DNA of 64,000 bases, taken from positions 1-64,000 of the forward strand of contig NZ_JAJQTQ010000009.1 of assembly GCF_029081005.1 (NCBI RefSeq), read 5' to 3'. The first letter of the stretch is position 1. Every line of letters begins with the position of its first letter. The translations under genes were made by a program, and so were the position numbers. Below the pieces are notes generated by a model. It had not been told where the DNA came from. It worked only from the letters and a program-made list of their open reading frames with translations, and made no database searches. Source of the stretch: Halomonas elongata (GTDB taxonomy: Bacteria > Pseudomonadota > Gammaproteobacteria > Pseudomonadales > Halomonadaceae). Positions 19,038 through 30,185 of this stretch are shown here, in pieces.

Positions 19038-20525
19038 ATGAGCGACATTGCGATTCGTGCGCGCCATGTCAGCAAGGTGTTCGGGCAAAGCCGGGTTCTC
19101 GACAGTGTCGAGTTCGAGCTTCTCCGCGGAGAGGTTATGTGCCTGGCGGGCGAGAATGGTTGCGGTAAAAGCACGCTCATCAAGATCATTAACGGGGTTT
19201 ACAAGCCTGAGCCTGGAGTCCAGTTCACATTGGGCGACGAGTCCCTCACGTCGATCAGCCCCCTGGAGGCGCGCAATCGAGGAATCCATGTGATCTGGCA
19301 GGATCTGGCGCTCTTCCCGCACCTGACCGTGGCGGAAAACATTGTCTTCGATGACTATGTGGCCAAGCCTTGGAAGCCTATCGCCTATCGGGAGGCGCTC
19401 CGCCAGTCCTTCGAGATTATCCAGCAGTTCGGCTTCAACCTGGACCCTGCTGCCCGCGTGGAGGAGCTCACCGTTGCCCACCGTCAGTTGGTGGCAATCT
19501 GCCGGGTGCTGCGTGCCGGTGCCAACATCATCTTCATGGACGAGCCTACCGCCTCACTCACCTATAAGGAGGTGCAGTCTCTACTGGCGATCACTCGAAC
19601 CCTGGCCGACCAGGGCATATCCATCGTGCTGGTTAGCCACCGTCTTGCAGAGGTGTTGGAGGTCTGCCAGCGAGTCACCGTACTGCGCAACGGCCAGTTG
19701 GTGGGCACATATCCCACTGAGGGTATGACCCAGGCACGACTCTCCACGCTGATGACCGGCCTGGAGCTTGAGCACACCCCGCGAGTGAATGCCCGGAAAG
19801 GAGCGCCAGTGCTGGAGCTTGACGGTTTAAGTCGCGATGGCGAATTCGAGGATATCTCCTTCACCCTGAATCGCGGCGAGATCCTGGGCCTGACTGGGCT
19901 GCTGGGCGCTGGGCGGACCGAGATCGCTCATACTCTCTTCGGCATGACCCGCCCTACCTCGGGCGTGATGCGCAAGGATGGCAGACCGCTCAAGCTGCGC
20001 TCCAACCGTGACGCAGTGCGCCACAAGATTGCCTACCTTTCGGAAGACCGATTTCACCTGGGGCTGGTGCAGAATCAGTCGATCAACATGAACAGTGCCG
20101 TGACCGTGTTGCCTTTTCTGGAGAAACCGCGCGGCTTTCTCTCTCCCGGGCGCATCAAGGCGCTGACCGCGCGCTGGGTCGAACAGTTGAAGATCAAGGT
20201 GAGCGATGCCGAATTGGCGGTGTCGTCGCTCTCCGGCGGTAATCAGCAGCGCGTGGCGCTAGCCAAATGGCTGGCAACCGAGCCCGACGTGCTGATCCTT
20301 GACTGCCCTACTATCGGTGTGGACGTCGGCGCGAAGGCCGGCATTTTCGACATCATCCGTGGGCTGGCGGATCAGGGTATGGCGATCATCCTGATCTCCG
20401 ACGAGGCCGGCGAGATCTGGATGAATACCGACCGCGCGTTGGTGCTGCGCGAAGGGCGCATCGCCACCGAAGTCACCCCCGCAGACACCACCGAAGAAGC
20501 GCTGGAGGCAGTGATCAATGCGTAA
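19038..20525 (+). CDS. Sugar ABC transporter ATP-binding protein (double NBD, CUT2)
   Basis: A 495-residue ATPase with two fused nucleotide-binding domains that powers the two permeases. NBD1 has Walker A GENGCGKSTL and Walker B FMDEPTAS but a degenerate signature (LTVAHRQ). NBD2 lacks a true Walker A (GLLGAGRTE), has an intact LSGGNQQRVALAKWL signature, and carries LDCPT where LDEPT is usual, losing the catalytic Glu. This split of intact and degenerate sites is common in CUT2 transporters, though the Cys is notable. The ATG at 19038 has AGAGGAG 6 nt upstream; an in-frame ATG at 19017 is possible. It overlaps the first permease by 8 bp. Confidence 0.92.
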   Translation: MSDIAIRARHVSKVFGQSRVLDSVEFELLRGEVMCLAGENGCGKSTLIKIINGVYKPEPGVQFTLGDESLTSISPLEARNRGIHVIWQDLALFPHLTVAENIVFDDYVAKPWKPIAYREALRQSFEIIQQFGFNLDPAARVEELTVAHRQLVAICRVLRAGANIIFMDEPTASLTYKEVQSLLAITRTLADQGISIVLVSHRLAEVLEVCQRVTVLRNGQLVGTYPTEGMTQARLSTLMTGLELEHTPRVNARKGAPVLELDGLSRDGEFEDISFTLNRGEILGLTGLLGAGRTEIAHTLFGMTRPTSGVMRKDGRPLKLRSNRDAVRHKIAYLSEDRFHLGLVQNQSINMNSAVTVLPFLEKPRGFLSPGRIKALTARWVEQLKIKVSDAELAVSSLSGGNQQRVALAKWLATEPDVLILDCPTIGVDVGAKAGIFDIIRGLADQGMAIILISDEAGEIWMNTDRALVLREGRIATEVTPADTTEEALEAVINA

Positions 20526-21516
20526 GCTTTTACGACGCAAAAAGCTCGGTACCGAGGGTGTGCTGCTTGGCATCATCGTCGCACTCTGCGTGGTGTTGAC
20601 ACTGAGTACAGATAGCTTCCTGAGTGTGCAGAACCTGTTTGATCTCCTGAACAATCAGTCGGTCAATATCATCTTCGCCGTGGGACTGGTGGTAGTGCTG
20701 ATCGCCGGTGGCATCGATATCTCCTTCGCGGTGGCCGCCTCGGTGGTGCAGTACGTGGCGATGACCTTGCTGATGGAATACCTGGGCGGCGGAGGCTGGG
20801 TCGTGGGGATCTTGCTGTCCGCTGTGGTGGGCACGGTGCTGGGGCTGTTCAACGCTCTGCTGATCCATCGTTTCCACATCGTGTCGATCATCGTCACCAT
20901 CGGCACCTTCAACCTCTTTTTCGGGCTGCTGATGTACTTCACTGGCGGGGTATCGATCTATGACATCCCGGACTGGCTCTATTACTCGATTCCTCTGCTG
21001 GACCTGCCTGCTGAACGAGGTTCGGCCACGCTCTACTTCCCCGCTGCCGTCATGGCGGTCATGGTGTTGTTCACCTGGTTTATTCTTGCCCGCACGGGCT
21101 TTGGACGGGCGATCTACGGCTATGGCTCCAGTCCCGAGGCGGCGCGCCGCTCCGGCGTCAGCGTGTGGAAGATCCACGCCTTCGCCTACGGGTGGCTGGG
21201 GCTCTGCGCCGGTGTGGCGGGACTGATGCAGGCGCATATCGTGCAGGAGGTGGTGCCCAACGCTCTGATCGGCCAGGAGCTCCCCATTCTGGCCGCGGTG
21301 GTGCTGGGTGGCGCTACCCTTGGCGGCGGGCGCGGCACGGTGCTTGGCGCGGTGCTCGGTGTGCTGTTGCTTGCCGTGGTGCAAAACGGCTTGAACCTGC
21401 TGGGCGTCACGCCCTACGCCTTTCGCATGATCGTGGGGCTGATCATCTTAACCGCCATCACGACCAGTAACCTGGGCAACTTGTTGCCCCATTCCTTTAG
21501 GGCGAAAACCGTATGA
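20518..21516 (+). CDS. Sugar ABC transporter permease 1 (CUT2)
   Basis: A 332-residue inner-membrane permease of the branched-chain/CUT2 type with 8-10 hydrophobic segments. It has the family motif AAVVLGGATLGGGRGTVLGAVLG near the C-terminus and a GYGSSPEAARRSGVSVWKIH cytoplasmic loop. It overlaps the ATPase gene upstream and the second permease downstream (ATGA). Two different permeases in one operon is the LsrC/LsrD and RhaP/RhaQ arrangement, supporting that clade over RbsC-type transporters. Confidence 0.92.
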   Translation: MRKLLRRKKLGTEGVLLGIIVALCVVLTLSTDSFLSVQNLFDLLNNQSVNIIFAVGLVVVLIAGGIDISFAVAASVVQYVAMTLLMEYLGGGGWVVGILLSAVVGTVLGLFNALLIHRFHIVSIIVTIGTFNLFFGLLMYFTGGVSIYDIPDWLYYSIPLLDLPAERGSATLYFPAAVMAVMVLFTWFILARTGFGRAIYGYGSSPEAARRSGVSVWKIHAFAYGWLGLCAGVAGLMQAHIVQEVVPNALIGQELPILAAVVLGGATLGGGRGTVLGAVLGVLLLAVVQNGLNLLGVTPYAFRMIVGLIILTAITTSNLGNLLPHSFRAKTV

Positions 21517-22505
21517 ACAAGTCACCGAACGCGCCCGCCAAGGCCAGTATTCGACTGGGCGCCGATACCCTCGAGGTGCTGGTGATGACGGCGTTTCTGG
21601 TCATCAGTATCGCGTTCTTCTCGCTGCTGGCCCCTGGCTTTCTTAGCACGACCAACTTCGGTTCGATGTCGATGCAGCTGCCGGAGCTCGGTCTACTCTC
21701 GTTGGCGATGTTGGTGCCGATCATCTCCGGCGGGCTTAACCTGTCAGTCACCTTCACTGCTAATCTCGCCGGGCTCACCACGGCATGGTTTGTGCAGGGT
21801 GCCTTGGCGGACATGGGCGGCATTGGTGTGCCTCTCGCCATTGTGACTGGATTGGCCGTGGGCGCGGCGTCGGGCTGTCTGATCGGCGTCATTGTCGCCT
21901 ACGTCGGAGCACATCCAATTCTGGTATCGCTGGGGGCGATGATCTTTTTCCAGGGGATGGGCGAGTTCCTGACCCGTGGCGGCGGTATCTCGGGAATGCC
22001 CGAGACGTTCCAGACCCTCGGTAGCGGCCATTGGCTAGGCGTGCCAATTCCGATGTGGATCTTCCTCGCCGCCGCCGCCGGGCTGATGTACATCATGCAC
22101 TTCACCCGGATTGGCTTCTCGACCCATATGCTCGGCTCCAACCCCCGCGCGACGGAATATTCGGGCATTGACGTCAAGCGCGTGTTGATCATTGTCTACA
22201 CCCTGTCCGGCCTGCTGGCGGGGCTGGCCGGTATGGTCATGCTGGCTCGCTTCAACTCGGTGCGTGTTGGCCACGGCGAGAGCTACCTACTGATTACCGT
22301 CTTGGCGTGTTTTCTGGCTGGCGCCAACCCCTTTGGCGGCTTTGGCCGTGTGCTGCCGCTGATGCTGGGGCTGATGAGCCTGCAGGTGATCGCTTCGGGC
22401 ATGAATCTGATGGGTGCCAGTCAGCACCTGGCTACTGCCGTCTGGGGCGGATTCCTGATCATCGTGATGGCACTGCGGATGCCGTTCATCAAAAGTCGTG
22501 AGTAA
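21513..22505 (+). CDS. Sugar ABC transporter permease 2 (CUT2)
   Basis: A 330-residue partner of the preceding permease with a similar hydrophobic profile. LGSNPRATEYSGIDVKRVLI is the conserved cytoplasmic loop and CFLAGANPFGGFGRVLPLMLG the C-terminal motif. It overlaps the first permease by 4 bp and is followed 6 bp later by the kinase gene, so all five genes are probably one transcript. Confidence 0.92.
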   Translation: MNKSPNAPAKASIRLGADTLEVLVMTAFLVISIAFFSLLAPGFLSTTNFGSMSMQLPELGLLSLAMLVPIISGGLNLSVTFTANLAGLTTAWFVQGALADMGGIGVPLAIVTGLAVGAASGCLIGVIVAYVGAHPILVSLGAMIFFQGMGEFLTRGGGISGMPETFQTLGSGHWLGVPIPMWIFLAAAAGLMYIMHFTRIGFSTHMLGSNPRATEYSGIDVKRVLIIVYTLSGLLAGLAGMVMLARFNSVRVGHGESYLLITVLACFLAGANPFGGFGRVLPLMLGLMSLQVIASGMNLMGASQHLATAVWGGFLIIVMALRMPFIKSRE

Positions 22506-22511
22506 GCCTCT

Positions 22512-24068
22512 ATGAGTTATCAAGAGCACGTTCTGGGCATCGACATCGGTACCGGCAGTGCACGCGCGGGTATTTTCAACCAGGACGGTGTGATGCTGGC
22601 TGAGGCGAAGGCGCCCATCGGCATGCACCGCCCCGCCGAGCACCATGTGGAGCAGAGCTCCACCAACATCTGGCGCGCGGTATGCCGCGCCACCCACCAG
22701 GCAAGAGAAGCCGCCGGTGTGGCCTCCAGGAGCGTGACGCGCATGTCGGTCAGCGCGACCTGTTCGCTGGTGTTGCTGGATAAAGCCTACCGGCCCCTGG
22801 CGCTCTCGCCGGGTGATGAGCCCTGGGACATCATCGTGTGGATGGACCACCGTGCCACACGTGAGGCCGCGGAGTGCTCGGCTACCGGGTCGGCGGTGCT
22901 TGCCAGTCTTGGCGGGTCGATGTCGCCGGAAATGCAGGTGCCCAAGCTCAAGTGGCTCAAGCGCCATCGTCCCGAGCTTTACGCGCAGATCGGTTATGCA
23001 GGCGATCTTGGTGACTGGCTGGGCTTTCATTGTACGGGCTCTTTCGAGCGCTCGGTATGCATGCTCGCCTGCAAGTGGACCTTCGACCCGCGCCCCGGCC
23101 AAGGCTGGGATTACGACTTCCTTGCTCAGATCGACATGCAGGACGTGATCGAGCGCGCGAAGCTTCCCGACAATGCCCTGCCGGTGGGCGAGGATCTTGG
23201 TCCACTCACTGAGGCCGCGGCGCGGGATCTTGGCCTGACCACCGAGTGCCGCTTCTCGGTCGGTATGATCGACGCCTATGCTGGCGCCCTGGGAACCTTA
23301 GGCCGCAGCCTGACGCAGGACCCCGAGACGCGGCTGGCGGTGATCGGCGGAACCTCGACCTGCCACATCGGCGCTCAACCCAAGCGCTGTGAAGTGCCCG
23401 GCATCTGGGGGCCCTATCCTAGCGCGCTGTGTGACGGGTTCGTCGCTAACGAAGGCGGCCAAAGCATTACCGGCGCGCTACTCGACCACCTGGTGGCGAT
23501 GTTCTCCGCCGGCAGCGAGTTCGGTGACGATGTGCACGGCGCGCTCTCGGGCATGCTGCTTGAACGCCTGGAGAACGGCGACCCCGCCCCGGACACCCAT
23601 GTCTGCCCGGACTTCATTGGTAACCGTTCGCCACTGGCTGACCCGGACATTCGCGGGGTGATCAGCGGGCTCACGCTGGATACCCCGCGGGAGAGCTTCA
23701 TCAAGGTGTACTGGGCCGCCGCGACGGCGCTGGTCTACGGCACCCGGGCGATCATTGAGCGGCTCAACGCCCACGGCTACTCTATCGATACGCTGCATCT
23801 GAGCGGCGGTCACGGCCGTTCGGCGTTGCTACGCAAGCTCTACGCCGACGGTACCGGTTGCCGGGTGGTGCTTTCTGGGGCTCCCGAACCGGTGCTTATG
23901 GGGGCCGCTGTTGCGGCGCTGGGCGCCAGGGGAGGCGGCAGTGTGCTGGGGGTGGCCAAGGGGCTCGCCCCGGGTGAGCAGGTGCTGGAGCCCGATCCCT
24001 CCATGCAAGCGATGCATGCTACGCGCTACCAGGCGTTCAAGGCGCTCTATGCCGGGCGCCTGGACTGA
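22512..24068 (+). CDS. FGGY-family pentulose kinase (D-ribulokinase-like)
   Basis: An FGGY carbohydrate kinase of 518 residues that would phosphorylate the imported sugar. The N-terminal phosphate-binding motif GIDIGTGSARAGIF and the WMDHRA segment point to the pentulose-kinase branch (D-ribulokinase, ribitol or erythritol kinase relatives). GGTSTCHIG and LHLSGGHGRSALL mark the second ATPase half. It is longer than AraB-type consensus only slightly. Last gene of the ABC operon. No isomerase, dehydrogenase or aldolase lies in the island, so the phosphorylated product must enter metabolism through genes elsewhere. LsrK-like AI-2 kinase is an alternative that cannot be excluded. Confidence 0.85.
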   Translation: MSYQEHVLGIDIGTGSARAGIFNQDGVMLAEAKAPIGMHRPAEHHVEQSSTNIWRAVCRATHQAREAAGVASRSVTRMSVSATCSLVLLDKAYRPLALSPGDEPWDIIVWMDHRATREAAECSATGSAVLASLGGSMSPEMQVPKLKWLKRHRPELYAQIGYAGDLGDWLGFHCTGSFERSVCMLACKWTFDPRPGQGWDYDFLAQIDMQDVIERAKLPDNALPVGEDLGPLTEAAARDLGLTTECRFSVGMIDAYAGALGTLGRSLTQDPETRLAVIGGTSTCHIGAQPKRCEVPGIWGPYPSALCDGFVANEGGQSITGALLDHLVAMFSAGSEFGDDVHGALSGMLLERLENGDPAPDTHVCPDFIGNRSPLADPDIRGVISGLTLDTPRESFIKVYWAAATALVYGTRAIIERLNAHGYSIDTLHLSGGHGRSALLRKLYADGTGCRVVLSGAPEPVLMGAAVAALGARGGGSVLGVAKGLAPGEQVLEPDPSMQAMHATRYQAFKALYAGRLD

Positions 24069-24137
24069 ACACGTTCAGGCGCTGCTGTGCTCGAGGGTGT
24101 ACAATCGGCGCTTTAGTCAAAATTGATGAGAGGTGCC

Positions 24138-24875
24138 ATGTCCTCGGACATCCAGCGTCCCAGTGGACGCGCGATCAATCAGACCCGCGACATTCGCCTG
24201 ACCCGCGACTACACCCGCCATGCCGAGGGATCGGTGTTGGTGGAGTTCGGTGATACGCGTGTGTTGTGCAATGCCAGCGTCGAGGCCGGTGTGCCGCGCT
24301 GGCTGCGTGGCAAGAAGCAGGGCTGGGTGACCGCCGAGTACGGCATGCTGCCGCGGGCCACGCATACCCGGGGTGGTCGCGAGGCCAGCCGCGGCAAGCA
24401 GGGCGGACGCACGGTGGAGATTCAGCGCTTGATCGGCCGCTCGCTGCGGGCCTCGATCAACCTCAAAAAACTCGGTGAGTACACCATCACCGTGGACTGC
24501 GATGTCATCCAGGCCGACGGCGGCACCCGCACCGCGGCCATCACCGGCGGCTGTGTGGCGCTGGTGGACGCCGTTCGCTATCTGCAGCGCGAGAAGCTGA
24601 TCAAGGGCGATCCCTTCCACCAGCTGATCAGTTCGGTGTCGGTGGGCATCTACCAGGGGACGCCGGTGGTCGACCTGGATTATCCGGAGGACAGCCGTGC
24701 CGGTACCGACATGAACGTGGTGATGGCGGAGAACGGTGAGTTGATCGAGGTGCAGGGCACTGCCGAATCGGGCACCTACAGCCGTGCCGAACTCAATGCC
24801 ATGCTCGATCTCGCCGAGAAGGCCGGCGGTGAGCTGTTCGACCATCAGCGTGAGGCGCTGGGCATCCGCGACTGA
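24138..24875 (+). CDS. rph: Ribonuclease PH
   Basis: RNase PH is a phosphorolytic 3'-5' exoribonuclease that trims tRNA 3' ends. The 245-residue chain shows [26 protein letters not shown] at the N-terminus and the catalytic [12 protein letters not shown] region with the phosphate-binding [11 protein letters not shown] block. I chose the ATG at 24138 with GAGAGG just upstream; ATG 24126 is possible. It is normally divergent from yicC at close range; here the sugar-transport island separates them by 7.4 kb. Confidence 0.96.
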   Translation: MSSDIQRPSGRAINQTRDIRLTRDYTRHAEGSVLVEFGDTRVLCNASVEAGVPRWLRGKKQGWVTAEYGMLPRATHTRGGREASRGKQGGRTVEIQRLIGRSLRASINLKKLGEYTITVDCDVIQADGGTRTAAITGGCVALVDAVRYLQREKLIKGDPFHQLISSVSVGIYQGTPVVDLDYPEDSRAGTDMNVVMAENGELIEVQGTAESGTYSRAELNAMLDLAEKAGGELFDHQREALGIRD

Positions 24876-25053
24876 GTATTCGAGATGGGGTGATCCCCGC
24901 ACTTGGTGGGAATGCTGATTTATGTCGCGAGCGAAGATAGGCTGGCTGCCGCCGGAGCACAGCAACCGGAGGTGACAGTTTGCTCAATGAGGATTGCGCG
25001 CACCGCCGGCGGTCAGGATATCGAGCGCAGCAATAAATCAGTGTTCCCTTGGC

Positions 25054-25084
25054 GCAACACGCCGGCCCATGGCCGGCGTGTTGC
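25054..25084. terminator. Hairpin between convergent rph and crc
   Basis: A perfect 14-bp stem (GCAACACGCCGGCC, loop CAT, GGCCGGCGTGTTGC) sits between the two convergent genes. There is no clear T-run, so it may act as a bidirectional transcript-end structure rather than a canonical intrinsic terminator. The rest of 24876-25121 holds no gene. Confidence 0.6.
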
Positions 25085-25121
25085 ATCGCGCCGAAGCGCG
25101 ATGGCGACGTAGGGAGGCGCG

Positions 25122-25889
25122 TCAGAGGGTCAGGTCGTACTCGATGATCAGCGGCGCGTACTCGGAGAAGGTGGCGTCGTAGTCGATCCAGGCATCCACC
25201 ACATGGCGGCGGAAGTTGGGGCCGACGATCTGATAGTCGATGCGCCAGCCCTCCTGGCGCTCCCGCGGCTGATCCTGGTCCAGCGCCGGCCACCAGGTGT
25301 ATTCACCGGCATCGCGGTTGATCTCGCGGAAGGTGTCGATGAAACCTGTCGGGCCGAAGACCTGATCCATCCAGGCGCGTTCCTCGGGCTTGAAGCCCGG
25401 TGTGGTCTGGTTGTCCGCCCAGTTCTCCAGGTCGATGGTCTTGTGGGCGATGTGCCAGGTACCGCAGATGATGTACTCGCGGCGCTTGCGAGCCATCTTG
25501 GTCAGGTACTCCTGATACTGTGCCATGAAGTTCTGCTTGGCGGCGGGGTCGCTGCCGTCGGGCATCAGGAAGGAGGCGATGCTGAAGCGGTCGTAGTCGG
25601 CCTGCAAGAAGCGCGCTTCATGGTCGCACTGGGGAAAGCCCAGGCCGTACATGATCGCCTTGGGAATCTTGCGGCAGTAAAGGCCGACACCGGAGAAACC
25701 GTCCTGCTCGGCGTCGAGGAAATAGCCCTCGTAGCCTTCCGGAAAGAGGATGCTGTCGTCGAGCTCGAAACTCTTGGCCTTGAGGTTCTGCACGCAGACG
25801 ACGTCGGCGTCCTGGTTGGCCAGCCAGTCGAGAAAGCCTCGACCGACCGCCTCGCGAATGCCGTTGACATTGATGGTGGCGATTTTCAT
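25122..25889 (-). CDS. crc: Catabolite repression control protein Crc (inactive ExoIII homologue)
   Basis: Crc works with Hfq to block translation of catabolic mRNAs in pseudomonads. The protein (255 residues) is an endonuclease/exonuclease/phosphatase fold member and aligns closely by eye with Pseudomonas Crc (YLTKMARKRREYIICGTWHIAH region). The ExoIII catalytic residues are lost: the active-site Glu is Asn35, the GDFN-type Asp/Asn motif is GTWHIAH (143-149), and the C-terminal DH pair is replaced in SEYAPLIIEYD. It therefore should not be called an active exonuclease. The start at 25889 (MKIATINVNG) is chosen over an upstream ATG. The crc-rph-pyrE neighbourhood is the Pseudomonas one. Confidence 0.9.
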   Translation of the reverse strand: MKIATINVNGIREAVGRGFLDWLANQDADVVCVQNLKAKSFELDDSILFPEGYEGYFLDAEQDGFSGVGLYCRKIPKAIMYGLGFPQCDHEARFLQADYDRFSIASFLMPDGSDPAAKQNFMAQYQEYLTKMARKRREYIICGTWHIAHKTIDLENWADNQTTPGFKPEERAWMDQVFGPTGFIDTFREINRDAGEYTWWPALDQDQPRERQEGWRIDYQIVGPNFRRHVVDAWIDYDATFSEYAPLIIEYDLTL

Positions 25890-25980
25890 ACATGGTCCCT
25901 TTTGCGTCGCGCGTGTATGATACCCGACGTTTCGACGTTTGGGTAAATGGCATCGGTCCATGAACGTGATAGGAGGCCCC

Positions 25981-26673
25981 GTGGCGGATCATCGAGTCGC
26001 ATCGTCCCTGCAACCGTATCAACAGGCGTTCATCGCGTTCGCCATCGAGCAGGGCGTGCTGCGCTTCGGCGAGTTCACCCTCAAGTCCGGTCGGGTCAGC
26101 CCCTATTTCTTCAACGCCGGTCTGTTCAAGTCCGGTGCCGCCCTGGCCCAACTGGGCCGTTTCTACGCCCAGGCCATCGCCGACAGTGGGCTGGAGGCCG
26201 ATGTCCTGTTCGGCCCTGCCTACAAGGGTATCCCATTGGCGGCGACTACCGCCGTGGCGCTGGCCGATCATCATGACCGCGACTTGCCCTATGCGTTCAA
26301 TCGAAAGGAAGCGAAGGCGCATGGCGAGGGCGGTAATATCGTCGGCGCCGAGCTCGCCGGCCGCATCCTGATCGTCGACGATGTCATCACCGCCGGCACC
26401 GCCATCCGCGAGGTGATGGGCCTGATCGAGAACGCCGGTGCCGAGGCGGCCGGTGTCGTGGTGGCGCTGGATCGCCAGGAGCGCGGCGGTGATGACGGCG
26501 ATGCCCGCAGCGCCATCCAGCAGGTCGAAGCGGCCTACGATATGCCGGTGGTCAGTATCGTCAACCTGGACATGGTGCTCGAATATCTCGAAGTCCACGC
26601 CGGCGAGGCGCTGCGGGGCCATGCCGAGGCCATCCGCGATTACCGTGATCGCTACGGCGTGACCGCCAGCTGA
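25981..26673 (+). CDS. pyrE: Orotate phosphoribosyltransferase
   Basis: PyrE converts orotate and PRPP to OMP in pyrimidine synthesis. The chain shows [23 protein letters not shown] with YFFNAGLF near the N-terminus and the PRPP-binding motif [18 protein letters not shown] chose the GTG at 25981 because AGGAGG lies directly upstream; an ATG at 25960 is an alternative. It diverges from crc and is followed by trmL. Confidence 0.94.
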   Translation: MADHRVASSLQPYQQAFIAFAIEQGVLRFGEFTLKSGRVSPYFFNAGLFKSGAALAQLGRFYAQAIADSGLEADVLFGPAYKGIPLAATTAVALADHHDRDLPYAFNRKEAKAHGEGGNIVGAELAGRILIVDDVITAGTAIREVMGLIENAGAEAAGVVVALDRQERGGDDGDARSAIQQVEAAYDMPVVSIVNLDMVLEYLEVHAGEALRGHAEAIRDYRDRYGVTAS

Positions 26674-26718
26674 ACGAGGTTGCCTTGCCTCGTCGGTGTT
26701 CGACCCAGGTAGCCGACT

Positions 26719-27203
26719 ATGCTCGATGTGGTGCTCTTCCAGCCCGAGATTCCGCCCAATACGGGCAACCTGATCAGGCTGTGCGCCAACACCGGATTCC
26801 GCTTGCACCTGATCGAGCCGCTCGGCTTCGAACTCGATGACAAGCGCCTGCGTCGCGCCGGGCTCGATTATCACGAGTGGGCCAGGGTCCGTGTGCATTC
26901 TGACTGGGAAGCCTTCATCGAATCGGTCTCGCCCCGGCGGGTCTTCGCCGTCTCCACACGCGGTCGCACCGGCTATCATGAGCCGGCCTATGGTCCGGGT
27001 GATGCCCTGGTGTTCGGCCCCGAAACCCGCGGCCTGCCCCAGGCGATGCTCGATGCCCTCCCCGAGGCACAGCGGCTGCGCATCCCCATGCTCTCCGAGA
27101 GCCGCAGCCTGAACCTCTCCAACGCCTGCGCCATCCTGGTCTATGAGGCGTGGCGACAGCTCGATTTCGAGGGCGCCCTGGCGCCCTCGACCGGGGGCGC
27201 ACC

Positions 27204-27207
<4 letters not shown>
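26719..27207 (+). CDS. trmL: tRNA (cytidine/uridine-34 2'-O)-methyltransferase TrmL
   Basis: TrmL methylates the wobble ribose of certain leucine tRNAs. The 162-residue SPOUT protein opens [22 protein letters not shown] and has the knotted SAM-binding motifs FGPETRGLP and [15 protein letters not shown]. The stop overlaps the start of rep by 4 bp. Confidence 0.95.
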
Positions 27208-29261
<2,054 letters not shown>

Positions 29262-29355
29262 GGGCGACTGACAGAACGCTCAGCGAGGGCCTGCCCTCGG
29301 ACAAGCCCTCTCCACTGTGCAGTGCCCAGGGCACTTCTCGTGACGATGTGCTCGG

Positions 29356-29799
29356 CTATTGCGACTCTTCGAGCAGATAGTCGACGGCCGCCTTGACCTC
29401 GGCGTCGGAGAGGCTGGGGTCGCCCCCCTTGGGCGGCATGGCATTGAAGCCGTCGATGACATGGGTATAGAGCGTATCGGTCCCCTTCTCCAGGCGGGTC
29501 GACCAGGCTTCGGTATCGCCTATCTTCGGGGCATTGGCCACGCCCGTATTGTGGCAGGCCATGCAAACGGCGTCATAGATGGCCTGGCCATCGGCGTCTC
29601 CGCCCCCGTTCGATGAGCCCGCTGCACCGCCTCCGGCGGATGCTGTGCTGGTACCGCAATCCTGTCCCTGGAGGCAAAGTTCCCCCACCGGTGCCAGGCG
29701 CTTGGCGATGGCTTCGTGACTCGAGTCTTCCTGGGCGAAGGTCAGGCCCGTCAGGCCGAGGGTGGCCAGGCACCCCACGATCAACTTGCTGGAATTCAC
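29356..29799 (-). CDS. Cytochrome c5-like periplasmic c-type cytochrome
   Basis: A small exported haem protein of 147 residues. A signal peptide (KLIVGCLATLGLTGLTFA) is followed by a Gly/Ser-rich linker and a class I cytochrome c domain with CMACH haem-binding motif and a NAMPPKGG loop providing the axial Met. Two further cysteines (CLQGQDC) precede the linker. The GTG at 29799 is preceded by AGAGAGG at 7 nt. It is convergent with rep; a short inverted repeat at 29321-29335 lies between them. Likely an electron carrier to a terminal oxidase; the partner is unknown. Confidence 0.88.
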   Translation of the reverse strand: MNSSKLIVGCLATLGLTGLTFAQEDSSHEAIAKRLAPVGELCLQGQDCGTSTASAGGGAAGSSNGGGDADGQAIYDAVCMACHNTGVANAPKIGDTEAWSTRLEKGTDTLYTHVIDGFNAMPPKGGDPSLSDAEVKAAVDYLLEESQ

Positions 29800-30056
29800 T
29801 GTGCCACCTCTCTTGTTATTGGACGGCATTGCCGGACGGCGTCACGGTTGGCATTCAGGTCGCGCGAAGCGAGCCCGAACCGCCATGCGATGGTGGTCAG
29901 TATAACCAGCATCGGCAAAAGCGGAAAAACGCGTCGATACCGAGACGCATAGCGCCCGCCCGGGTGGACAGCCGACAGGCGGCAAGGTAGGATAATGCCC
30001 GCCTCAGCGCAATCGCTGACTGACATCAAGCAGTGTCGGCGAGAGTTGGAAAATTC

Positions 30057-30133
30057 GCGCCCTTAGCTCAGCTGGATAGAGCGTCGCCCTCCGGAGGCGA
30101 AGGTCAAAGGTTCGAATCCTTTAGGGCGCGCCA
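30057..30133 (+). tRNA. tRNA-Arg (anticodon CCG)
   Basis: A complete 77-nt cloverleaf with a 7-bp acceptor (GCGCCCT/AGGGCGC), 4-bp D stem, 5-bp anticodon stem with loop CTCCGGA giving anticodon CCG (codon CGG), T arm AAAGG-TTCGAAT-CCTTT and an encoded CCA. It is followed by a strong hairpin. The 29800-30056 region upstream holds its promoter and no recognisable gene. Confidence 0.96.
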
Positions 30134-30143
30134 GAATTGCAGT

Positions 30144-30183
30144 AAAAACGGTCACCTGGCTCTTGTCAGCGGTGGCCGTTTTT
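30144..30183. terminator. Bidirectional intrinsic terminator (tRNA-Arg / manC)
   Basis: A 13-bp stem (AAAAACGGTCACC with GGTGGCCGTTTTT, one G-U pair in RNA) with a 14-nt loop. A-run on the left and T-run on the right allow termination in both directions between the plus-strand tRNA and the minus-strand manC gene. Confidence 0.88.
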
Positions 30184-30185
30184 CG

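Noticed and set aside
30057-30183. Integration site at the tRNA-Arg
   Set aside because: No duplicated tRNA 3' end or integrase is visible in the window; the neighbours look resident.
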